DNA of 64,000 bases from contig NC_058046.1 of assembly GCF_020085105.1 (NCBI RefSeq), forward strand, positions 13,052,175 to 13,116,174, in the 5' to 3' direction. Below, one piece after another: positions 37,600 through 49,200 of the stretch; position 1 is the stretch's first letter, and every line of letters starts with the position of its first letter. The position numbers and the translations under genes were made by a program. This DNA is from Siniperca chuatsi (lineage: Eukaryota; Chordata; Actinopteri; Centrarchiformes; Sinipercidae). Under the pieces are notes generated by a model that searched no databases, was not told the origin of the DNA, and saw only the letters and a program-made list of their open reading frames with translations.

Positions 37600-38433
37600 A
37601 TGGCGAAGAGACGTGCCGAGGACACGCTGCTGCAAGACTCTCCCTCCAAAAGATGCTACCGCTCACTTTGCAGTGTTGACATGCAGCTGGGAAGCATGGC
37701 TCCGACCGGGGGTGTGAGCCCGCCGTCACTGCTGGCTTTACTGGGCGGCCGCAACAGAAAGAGGCCGTACTACTTCGAGGACCCAGAGAAACAAGAAGAA
37801 GCGGCTCTTTATCGCAAGGCCACAAACTGCGACACTAGGAAGCATGCAGCAAGTGTTTTGACGGTGCAGACATCTGGAAGTTTCCAGGACCGTCGCAGCT
37901 CCAGCACACTCACGAGCACCAAGAAGCGACCTCGAGAGGACTGCGCGGGTTCAGAGACTGTTATTCCTAAAGCTAATGATAAAGTAAGTTACTGACAATA
38001 TAGCAGAAGCGGACAGTTTTCACACTGCTCAGAGAAAGTGACTCGGTGTAATGGCAGTAAAGGTCCACTAGATGTCACTCTTTACCCACTGTACAGCTCT
38101 CTGTATTCCCAGCTACCTGTCAAAGTCTCTCTCAGTGGGTGAAATAACGTTATGGCTCTGATTTAGCCCAGATTTGGTTGATCTCACCCGGTTTAAAATG
38201 TCACTGTTTGCCGCTTTGGACATTTCTCCTAACCTCAGTCCTTCTCTCTTTCTCGTCACTCTCAGGCTGATGAAGACATCAACACTGAAGACTGCACTTA
38301 CAACTCCTTCCAGTATTGGAGGGTCCCCTTACCTGAACTTGACCTTTCACTGCTAGAAGATGCCAATGACCATTCCCAAACAAAAGACAAGTCAAAACTC
38401 ACAGACACTTCTTCGGATGCCATGGAAACCTGA
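37600..38433 (+). CDS. C9orf40 homologue, function unknown
   Basis: Two exons, 37600-37983 and 38266-38433, give 183 residues (human C9orf40 194). The start MAKRRAEDTLL is followed by PSKRCYRSL, a basic motif that may be a nuclear signal, and LLALLGGRNRKRPYYFEDP. Exon 2 carries the most conserved block of the family, YNSFQYWRVPLPELDLSLL, then an acidic, Ser/Thr-rich tail. No catalytic motif is visible and the family's role is not established. Its place between carnmt1 and trpm6 is the human order. A longer upstream in-frame extension is open, but the ATG at 37600 has the better context and matches the family start. Confidence 0.88.
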
Positions 38434-39739
38434 ATGTGACAGGTGCAGGGATGCTGTTCTACTCTGTCCTGACATCAGCAGGCAAACACCATGATGGAAA
38501 TATGTGTGAATGCTGAATGCTTCTCAGCGGATAGACTTGATGCTTGAAATGCATCCAGGTGAGATGCAACGACCTGATGTCACAGACTGCCAAGGTAGCC
38601 CTGTCAGAGTGACGTAGGCTGTAGTAAGTGAGCCTCATGCTGGTGTAAGATTTCAGTGACTTACAGGTGAAGTAACGGTCTGCACTGCAACAACACTGTT
38701 CTTACAGTGGGGACCAAAAATGTGGTGAAATTTAGTAAACCTCTTTGATGGGTTGCCCATCCATCCTCAAATTGTAGATAGTTTTCTTTTAATATGAATA
38801 TCTGTATTTAACACAGAAAACAGCTTTGTGTTAAAATGATTTCAGACAGCCTGGTGTACAACAATAATGTTAAAGAAATTAGGTATGAAAAACTGGGTCT
38901 ACACATAACAGTTCATATTATAATCACTATAATATATTTTGGAGTGTGTTGTTTGGTTTAACTCAACCCAAAGTTGTTGTTTACAGATTGTGTGACAGCG
39001 TTGTAGATGTGGGAAATATACATTAAAAAAAACATGTAAAGGCTTTAGTGTATGCTGTATTATCACTGTTATTACATGATACTGATTCACCTCTGCCAAT
39101 CAGAACTGATTGCCACAGCCACTTGTTTTCATTGTCAATAGAACGGTTTTCCTAAATGCCTGTGTGATTTTATTTTTGTTTACTTTAAAATGTAATATTT
39201 TTTCAATGTATTTGTCAGGGGAAGTGCCATTTGATCAACAGAGAAACTGAACAAACCAGATGGTCAGATGTTTAAATATATTCTGTTACAAGAAGCTACA
39301 AAATCTAAAGAAATATGGTACAAATAGCACGCACATGACAATATACAGAAAGTGCATATTTAACAGAGCACACACAAGTAAAACCATGTAACAGCAGGTA
39401 GCATCTTGCTGCAGGCCATATAAGGCAAGAAATATTAATTAACAATCCTGTTTGTTTGCTGTAAAACTGGTTGTTTTGTATAAAGGAAAATGATTCCTCC
39501 TCTGTCCTGAGCATGTACACTTAGATGTGGCCCAGCTGTTGATCAGGAGTGCTCAATGCCTTACCAGCCCTGCTACATATACAGGTACTATATATATACT
39601 GTATTTGCAGGCGCTGTGACCGTACAATTGGCTTTGTGCGTGAGAAAAAGACAAATCAATTGAATGTCAATTGTTATCATCGTTCTTGCCTACTTTCATC
39701 ATCATTCCCCCATCTCTCTCCCTGTGGACTGGGACCAGG
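38434..39739 (+). other. C9orf40-homologue 3' UTR and trpm6 upstream region
   Basis: An ATTAAA near 39022 may end the upstream transcript. From about 39.6 kb the trpm6 first exon or its promoter should begin. A pyrimidine-rich stretch ending ggaccag at about 39739 could be a splice acceptor, so a further 5' exon is possible. No other gene is seen. Confidence 0.45.
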
Positions 39740-39981
39740 ATGGGGGACACAATAGTACCTCCACCGTTTGTCGACAGCTCACGAGGTGAAGCAGTCCTGA
39801 ATGTGTTTCAAGGAGGAGGTCATGAACTCCTCGAGGCTTCTTGGAAAGGCTCTCGCTGCCCTTTGGACCGACGGCTGATAAAAGGGCAGTCAGTCCTTGT
39901 CAGGAGAATGATGATGAAGTGGTTGGATTTGACTCAAGACTCATACATGTTATACGTTTATAACAGAAGTGTACCGCCATG
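39740..39981 (+). promoter_or_regulatory. trpm6: trpm6 first-exon leader with overlapping uORF
   Basis: A frame opens at ATG 39740 and stays open to the exon end. It is in a different frame from the trpm6 ATG at 39979-39981, so after splicing to exon 2 it would run to a stop at 41571-41573, 96 codons in all, overlapping the main start. The 81 residues before the junction match no family I know. I read it as leader sequence rather than protein. A long overlapping uORF usually lowers main-frame translation. Confidence 0.5.
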
Positions 39982-42900
39982 GTAAGTTATGTACTAATAC
40001 TTATATCTAATGAAGAGGCCAGCTTGTTTCCAGCGGGTGTAACGTCATACAAATAGCGCATCTGTTTCTGACTATTATAGCTTATGACGCTATTTGTTTA
40101 TCACTAACGTTACTTATCAGCTGTGGTTAGCAAATAGCTAATGTTAGCAAAGTTTCGATGTGATTTCCACTTTAGCTAACGTAAACATGTCACCTAGCTA
40201 AATGTCATGTAGGTTAGTAAAACCAGTTTACTCGGCTTTGTATTTAAATATCGTCTCCAGCATACACTAGATAAATAATATATTATTTCTACAGCGTACT
40301 GTTTACATTTATGAAGTATAGGGGCCTTAATTGGAGATACTCAATAACGCAAAGTTACTGACTTTGTGGTGACCTTATTTTAGTGTTGCCTAACTAACAT
40401 GACTTAATTACTTAGTTAACATAATGTTGCTAGCTGACTAAAAGTTTAGCCAGGATACTGGTACTTTGAATCTGTATTCAACCTACATTTTGTAAAACTT
40501 ATATAACTTCATCTGCACAGCATTTCAGCGGAAAATATTGTATGTTTGAGATATTCAACACTTCATTTGATGGCAGATAACTACCAGATAAAGATTTTGC
40601 ATGATAATCTCATTAAATATAGTGCATGGCATCTAGGTTAGTCATCAGAAACAATGTTACAGCTGTGAAGCTGACAAGTAAGCCATGAGAGGTTACATTA
40701 TGTTTCTTGTGAAAATCGTGATAGAAATTGAGGTATAGTATGATGTCAAGGATGCTAATAAGGGATGTCTCATGCAGAACTGCCTCACATGTTTGCCCAC
40801 CTCCTTAATTGTGGAATAATATTAACACCCACTTTTTTTAGATTGCCATAACTAGCTCTATTAGTATACATCCCCATATAGAGCACAGGATATTAGTACT
40901 AAGTAGTGTAATAAGTAATAAGTAGTGCTTTAATTGATTTATGTGTCATTGTTAGTCAATTCTAAAATTGCCACTGCAGCACATGGTAAACAAGTGAGGA
41001 TTTATGTCTATAAATAAATATATTTATTGTATAAACACTGTGAGCTACATCAGATACAGTTATTTAGTGTTTACACAGTCTGACCCAGGGTGGGAGCACA
41101 CTAGCTCCCAGCCATGTGTACTAATCTCAGGAAGGGGATGTGTGTATGTTTCCTACCAACAATGCTCTACTCAGTGTTTAGCCATTGTTAAATTTGTCTG
41201 GGAATCGGAGCATGAAGAAAAGACTGCTGTGAAGTTGCATGAGGGATTGACTGTTTTATCTCACATCCCGTCAGTGTTTTTAAGAGTGTAGTTCAGGTTT
41301 CTATGACAGGGAGGGACCTACAGTTTGTTCCCATGCGGGTCCAGCATGCAGGCTGCTGCCAGCACTGCAATGAGCTTTACTGAGAAGGTCACTGATTACA
41401 TTTCTTTTCAGGAATAGTGTGTTTTCTTGCTGAAGGATGAGTTTGACAATGCAGTTGAGAATATAGTGCTTAGCTGCTCCAGGATCTGTTTACTGTAAGT
41501 AAATATTTTCTCTTCTTATTCCAGTCACGAAAATCTTGGATTGAGGAAACCTTCTTCAAGAGAGAGTGTGTGAAGTTTATCCCTTCCTCTCGGGACCTAC
41601 ACAGGTAAACTGGAATCTGATTGCGTTGATGAGCTTCCAAACAAATGTTTAAAGTAAAAGTTTTTACGATTCTCAGAAGAAATACAGGATGGTTTGCTTC
41701 ATTAGTATATAGTATAACATTAACAGCAGTGGTTGGAAAACAACATTTTTCTGAGAGCAAAACTATTTGGCACTCGGCCCTTCCTTCCAGGAATAGAGAC
41801 CATGTGGATTCTTTGATAATGTGTTATTTCCTGTTTCTTACAGATGTATTCCAGTATGTCAAGTATGCCAAAACTTGATCAGGTATAATTTAGAAATTGT
41901 GTGTTTATGTTTGTCTTTATACCATCCTCAAACCCAATACATTCCCCTTCTTATGCCCCACCCCCTATTCCAATGAAGCTCTTCTTTTATTATTGTGGTG
42001 ATTTTTGTGTCACTTTTCCCACACCCTTTATTTCACCATTTCTCCTTTTTGCTCTCTTCTTGTTTCTCACATATATTGTTGCTTTTAATGCCATTATATA
42101 TTTAGAAATGAACTAATTGTTTAATGTCTCACAAACTGGCTCAAGGAAAGTAATAATGCCAAGGGCTTTTATTTTGTTGCTATCCTATATAGAAAAGAAA
42201 TAAACATAGGGTGTGGAGGTTAGTGGAATCAACAGTGTAGGAGATGAATGAATGAATGAGAGATGTATGTGAATTTGTGGGCTGTAAAATGATACACAAA
42301 CAAACATAGAGATGTGAAGAGGAAGGGAGGGAGACAGGGAAAGGGGAGGAATTGTAGAAGCCTGGCTTAAATAGGCCAGGTGGAGGTGGCACTAGAAGTT
42401 ACTCTGAATTTCCTCCCTCCACCTGCTATGCTCAATTAAATAATTTTTCCATTGGCCAGATGTTGTTGTGGCCGCCTGATGGGGGAGCATTCTTGGCAAG
42501 GGTCCCTCCCCCCCATATCCCTCTATCCTGGTCCTGGACAGGACATGGAAGAGGACTGGTCCATAGAGCTCCACACCAAAGCCAGTCCCACCGATGCCTA
42601 TGGGACCATAGACTTTCAGGACACTGCCACACGTGTCTGCCGGGCTAAGGTCTGTGAGTCTGCTAGCTGTACAGCATATGTGTTTCTAGGCCAAAGAAGA
42701 AAGTGGTTGTTTGTTCAATTATCATACCTAATTTTGATAATTCAACTCCCATTTTCTACAAGGGATTACTTCAAAAATGATGGTACATATTTGTCAGGGA
42801 GTGAACAAGACAGGGATTTGGCTTTCGATGGTTATATAAACAAGCTTTGGTTTGCTATGATGTAAGATAGCATCTACTTCAAACAGTAGCAACAAAAACA

Positions 42901-43213
42901 GTCACACTAGCAGTACCTGAGAAAAGCACAAATAGCCTCTTAGCCCCTAACAGTTCCATGTGTTTCCTGTCCAGTATGTTCGTGTGGCTGTGGACTCAAA
43001 GCCAGAGGTGCTGCTCCAACTGATGCTGAGGGAGTGGCAGATGGAGAGACCCAAGCTACTACTGACCGTTCAGGGAGGCTCGGAAAACTTCACCCTACCC
43101 CCTAAAGTCAAGCAGGCCTTCAGCAAAGGGCTGATCACTGCTGCCCTCAGCACAGGGGCATGGATACTCACTGATGGGATTAATACAGGTAGGTGTTACA
43201 AATTGTTTTAAGA

Positions 43214-43255
<42 letters not shown>

Positions 43256-43994
43256 TTATTACTGTTGTATGACACTGGATCTTGATGTGCACTCACATCA
43301 CCAACATGGCGCGATGAGACTCAGTTTAATCGGTGTTGGTCCTGGTAGGAAACAGCTAAAGAACCCCATGTGCCGGCACGTATGATGTTCAGTTACCAGA
43401 GGGTTCAATTTTGAATATCATGTAAATTTCTGTTGTAAAAGAATGCTGTTGTAAAAGTATCCCCTGTTCATTTTCTTGGGCTGTGTGAATTCAAGTAGGT
43501 CTGTTTATTTATACTGCTGAATTGTATATTTGCTGTGCATTCAGCTGCTCTTTACATACTATCTAGGTGTGTCTAAATATGTGGGCGAGGCGGTGAAAAC
43601 CTTTGGGGGCCACGACCTGAGGAAGAGAAACACAGTCGGCATCACACCATGGGGAGTCATTGACAACAACACAGACCTTATAGGCAGAGACGTGAGTACT
43701 AAAATCTTATGTAATGTTTAATGAGATTACATCAGTTTCTAACATATCCCAGTGCATTGTTTGCTATGATTGACTCCTGGTTGGCTCTTGATGTGACTTT
43801 CACTCAACATGGGTCAGGTGTTCAGACCCTACCAGCCACTGGGGAACCCTTTGAGCAAGAGGGCCTGTCTTAATGGTTTCCACTCCCACTTTCTGTTGGT
43901 GGATGATGGAACGCTGGGAAAACATGGCTGCCAGCAAGGCCTCAGGAGGAAGCTGGAGAAACACATCCAACTACAGAAGATACACCCTCGTGAG

Positions 43995-44045
<51 letters not shown>

Positions 44046-46246
44046 GTCTGTTTCAATACATACAGGAAGTTAGAAAAGCAGAGGGGTTTGATGTGACTGA
44101 TGTTATGTCCCCCTCTCCCCACTTCTTGACTGAAGGACTGAACCAAGGAGTGCCTATGGTATGTGTGGTGGTGGAGGGCGGCCCTGCCATTGTGTCCACA
44201 GTGTTGGACTATGTTAGCAATGTGCCCCCTGTGCCAGTGTTTGTGTTCGAAGGATCGGGCAGGGCTGCTGACCTGCTCGCTTTCTTACACAAGCAGACTG
44301 CTATTGACAGGTATACATGCTTTCCTTAGTGGATCTACAGTAGTAGATCTACCTAATTGTGTAAAATGAAACTACAGTTTGACAGTGTTGTTGTATCTTA
44401 TGTAGCAACTGTTTAATGAGTAGACATGTCACACAAAAAACTTACATGTTCACTACATTTGTTAGGCAGTTGGATGCTGACATTAAGGAGGACTTCCTTG
44501 TTCGGATTGGAGATGTGTTTGGAGTAGAGAGAGCAGAAGCCTCTCAGCTCTACAATCTCCTCCTGCAGTGTATGGATCACAGACAGTCTGTAAGTAAAAC
44601 ACCATTTAGGAATGTGTGTGTTGTGATTCAACACATGGCATACTCACACTACTTCAATATGTCTGAACAACAGATAACCATCTTTGACTCAGAGTCAGAG
44701 GACCAAATGGCACCTGATGCGGCAATTTTGACAACTACTCTCAAGGGTACTTATTTTTCTCCTCTTGGTTGTGACAATAGACAATTTTCACTGCAGACAT
44801 TTTGACATGTCATAGCAGGAAAACCACAGGTGTAATTGATAACATTAACAATTGCTGCATTCTTTGTAGGTTTATCAGTTCCAGGCTTGTTATTGTGCAG
44901 GCCGACTCACCGGCAAGACTTACTAGTGCACTTGGAACAACAATCATTAATGTTAGACCTGGGCTTTTCCTGCTATGGCAAGTCAAAATGTCAGCCGTGA
45001 GAAAGGTGTGTTATAGTCTAGGAACGCACAATATAAGTTCTGTTGTATGTTTTTTTGTTCTATATTATGAACAGGCACCAAGGCCAGTCCTGCAGAGCAG
45101 CTGAGTATGGCTCTAGCCTGGGACAGGGCTGACATTGCACAGAAAGATGTCCTGGTGTACGGACAGCATTGGCAGGTGAGGCTGACTGATTGAATCAGTA
45201 CTGCAAGCTGTGGTGTAATGATATGCCATTAATACACATAAGGAATACTGTACATTCTCAAAATCTTCATAGTTGTTGTCTAATTATAATAATTGTGTGC
45301 TTTATGTAGGTAGGTTCCTTGGAGCAGGCTATGCTGGATGCTCTGGTGATGGACCGGGTCAGTTTTGTCAAACTGCTGATTGACAATGGCATGACTATGA
45401 GCCGCTTCCTCACTGTGGATCGCCTCGAGGAGCTCTATAACACGGTATATATTTCTAGTATCTAATGTATAGTATCTAATTCTGATGTTTGTGACACTCC
45501 ATGTCCTTCACAATTTCTTATTTCTTACTTGTGTCATGTCAAGAATAAAAATACAATGCTGAAATATATTTTAAAAAAGACTTTGCTACACAAACAGAAG
45601 AAATTCAATTATTTTATTTGTGACTCTTGAAGCGCAAATTCCAAAACTGTGGCTTTGATTAAAATCACAATAATGCACTGTAAGTGTTTTGCACCAATAA
45701 ACTCTGTGGTCAATTGCATTCTGGGTATTTCCCCAGTTGTTTTAGGATGCTTTTGTGATCACAAGACTCTTTGTCATAAGTACACCCACACTTGGCTTTC
45801 TCCACATTGCCTTTATCTTTTGTGTATTAAAGCCAGTTTACTTATTCATAACTCTGGGATAATACGTCCCCCTAAGAAACGAGTTAATGATCCCAAAGCT
45901 GCTACTGTATATGCAATATACAACTGTGTTAAAAACTAACCAGTAGATTTTGTTTTTGATCTGATTTGGTTGTTGGTATTTTCTGTTTACTTGTCTATTC
46001 TCTCTGAATGATAATACAAATTTCTCTCCACAACCACAGGGGCAGACAGGCCGTTTCCTTCACCACCTCGTTGAAGATGTGAAACAGGTGAGTAGTGAGG
46101 ATGAGAACCTATAATCATATAAATATTAAGTTACACTACAGACAACACTGTTTACTCAGACAGTATTGGCTTTTACTGATAGTTTTAAAAAGAATTTACT
46201 GTAGCAGCCATATCTACATCTATCTAGTATATGTGTTTTTACTGTA

Positions 46247-46289
<43 letters not shown>

Positions 46290-49200
46290 AGACTTCTCTT
46301 CCTATAGGTTACCGTCTTTCTCTCATTGACATGGGCCTGGTGATAGAGTACCTCATAGGAGGAGCGTACCGCAGCACCTACACACGAAAACACTTCAGAG
46401 CTGCCTATAGCCGCCTGCAGGACAAAGTGAGCATTGATAGTTAGAACTCTTTTTTTTTTTTTTTTGTCCACTATGTTTTGATAAATCACCTAGAAAAAAC
46501 TTTATTATTATTATTTTCTTGTGTTTTTAAATTGTAATTATGCTTGACCGTTTTTACAAATAATGCATTCTCCTCATTGTTGTTCGGTGTGTACAGGACG
46601 GTAGACGGGACAGTTCCACCTCCTTATCTAAACAGAGACGGGGATTAATACCAAACTCTAAGAGGGGCAGGAGTCTCCAGGACCTGCATTTTTTTAGAAC
46701 TGCTCAGCCCTACAAACCCAAGGTTGGTGGGGGATTTTTTTCAGTATGGGTTACATACTGAAAAACAAATACTCTAGTCCTAGCTCAACCATTGTATAGC
46801 CATGTTATTGTTCCAGTAGGCACATTTTGGATCTCTAACGAAGCCCTAACATCTTTAAAATAGTCTTGTACAAACATTTTATTTTTGCATTATAAACTGT
46901 GGTGTGTTATCTCGCCTATCTGTTCTCTTTTTTCTTTCCCTTTTCACTTTCTTTTTTTCCCTTGTGGCATCTCTCCTTCTTTATTTCCATTCCGTTGTCG
47001 ATTCTTTTGTCCACACCTTTAACTTTTCCATCTAGGAGCAAGATGTGTCACCCGGGTGCAGTCGAGAGATCACATTGAGCCCTGGCCTTGATGATGCTCC
47101 ACTGCTGGTTCCCTTCAACTTCAACGACCTGTTCGTGTGGGCCGTTCTTCATCAGCGTCAGCCGATGGCACTGTTCCTGTGGCAGCACGGCGAGGAAGCG
47201 CTGGCACGTTCCACAGTGGCCTGTAAGCTGTACCGCTCCATGGCCTCTGAGGCACGGCAGAGCAGTATGGACGACAACATTGCAGAGCGATTCAAGACAT
47301 ATTCACTGTGAGTGTACATGTGTTACTGTGTTTGTGTTGTCAGTAGTCAGCATATGGGGACAATTGCAAACTAAGAAAGGTTTGTAGTAGCCATAACAGC
47401 ACGATTAAAGACTCAATCAGTTTTAAATTGCAGTCTAGTCTAGTCTAGTCTCTGTAGTGTGAGTCTGTGTATTAATCAATTTGGGAGTAACAGCAGGTTT
47501 GGTCTTGTGTTTTGAATTGTTTGGTGGTACTGGTGAGTTTTTGTTTTGTATGTTTTTGTACAATTATATAAATATCATGGACTTTATGCAATTGTTTCTA
47601 TGAAAACCTGCATATGATTGCATGTCTCTCCTGTCTCTTAGTGAGTTTGGTCAGCTGGCAGTGGATGTGTTAGACTGTGCATTTCGTCAGAACGAGCAGA
47701 TGGCCATGAAGTTGTTGACTTCAGAGATGGAGGCATGGAGCCACTTCACCTGTCTGCAGATGGCTGTCTCCTCGTGTCATAGACCATTCGTCTCACACTC
47801 CTGCACTCAGACCCTCCTCACAGATCTCTGGACTGGTCCTCTCAACATGAGAAAAAACTCTTTTTTGAAGGTAAACATTGTAAACACTGTGAGAGTTGTC
47901 AGATAAACCAGATAATATTCATATGATGTTTGAATTTATTACGCCTGTAAAGTCTCTGATTGTAACTGTCATAACAGATTTTCTTGTCTTTAGTATATGA
48001 TGTATTTGTAGCGCTATAAAAAGACAAATTAATATATGAACATAATGAACAAAATTCTCAGTGGGTTCAGCATTCCTAGCGTCCCTTTCTCAGTACTATG
48101 AGTCATTTGATTCAATGCTAATTAAAAAAATATTGCTTAATTAAGCTTATGTTTGACGGTATGGTTTCCTGATCTTTCTGGATAGTTGTACAAGCTTACA
48201 TGATAGACTTGTCTCTTTCTTTCAGATAATTTTGAGCCTTCTTCTGCCCCCTGCCATCTTGCTACTGGAGTTTAAAAGCAAAGCTGAAATGTGCCATGTA
48301 CCACAGTCCCATGAGGCAATGCTGTTTGGACTGGACTCTGTGAAGTCAGTACCATCCCATGAGGGAACTGATCACACGGTAAAGTGCCAGTAATGCACTT
48401 ATCCAGCACTGTTTTCAAACTGGAACCGAAATACTAATAGCCTTAATATCATACTTATCTTGTCTTGTCTTCCATTCTCTTCTCCTGCCCTACTCTACTC
48501 TCCTCTCATAGGCCAGTCAGGATGCAGAGCGAGGCCTTTCTTTCCATGACAAATGTCTGGGTCCTGTGTCAGAAACTGTATCCTCTATGACCATGCATTG
48601 TCTGTCCTGGATCACAAGAATCTATGAATTCTACACAGCTCCTGTTGTCAAGTTCTGGTTTCACACAGTAGGTGTTGTGCATGTTGTTATACTGAAAACA
48701 CATTACATGGATGGGCTGAGAGTACCTCCTTGTCTTTGATGCAGCATGTGTGGTATTTAATTACGTTTTTCTAATCTCTCCATACCTCTTTTTTCCTGTT
48801 TCTGTTTTCACTTTAGATGTCCTACTTGGTTTTTCTGATGTTATTCTCCTACGTCGTCCTGGTGAAGATGGGGGATCAACCCAGTGTTCAGGAGTGGTTG
48901 GTCATAGCGTACATCTTGTCCACCGCAGTGGAAAAAACCAGAGAGGTGAGAGAGCCAGTAGAGAGACATGTTCTCTTATTTATTTCTCTTCTCTCCTTTG
49001 TATTATTATTTGACTATTTATGTGCATTGGTGTATTCATTTGTGAAACATTTTCTACAGAAACCATTACTAAAAAAGTGTCATATTGAAGATACAGCTTT
49101 ATGCTACATTACAAAAAAATATCAAAATATATACCTCTTAATTAGGTACTAATGTCCGAGCCGAGGAATCTGAGCCAGAAGCTGAAGATTTGGTTCTCAG

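Larger units (their letters stand above)
41525..47870 (+). other. trpm6: trpm6 exons 2-17: N-terminal TRPM homology regions
   Basis: Exons: 41525-41604, 41844-41882, 42460-42649, 42975-43188, 43567-43691, 43818-43989, 44136-44310, 44466-44589, 44674-44746, 45075-45175, 45310-45444, 46040-46087, 46292-46426, 46597-46722, 47036-47307 and 47642-47870 (residues ~2-747). Typical blocks are [70 protein letters not shown] and [10 protein letters not shown]. This cytosolic part shapes channel assembly; in human TRPM6 a missense change here (S141L) blocks assembly. Exon 13's acceptor is chosen at 46291 because it yields [15 protein letters not shown], matching relatives, instead of the nearer in-frame-stop alternative at 46307. 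Confidence 0.92.

Noticed and set aside
39740-39984. MGDTIVPPPF... frame as an N-terminus of TRPM6 or a separate gene
   Set aside because: It is out of frame with SRKSWIEE in exon 2, matches no TRPM N-terminus and stops soon after the junction. Treated as leader sequence.
43996-44146. Cys-Val and His-Thr repeat 'proteins'
   Set aside because: Translations of the (GT)n microsatellite.
44590-44673. Open frame joining trpm6 exons 9 and 10 through the intron
   Set aside because: This 84-bp intron is divisible by three and open, but the 28 residues it would add are absent from relatives, and it has a good donor (GTAAGT) and an acceptor. Retention is possible but not the main form.
46307-46308. 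Alternative trpm6 exon 14 acceptor after 'cctatag'
   Set aside because: It would delete the five residues TSLPI, which relatives have as NLPP or TLLS; the earlier acceptor restores the family length.
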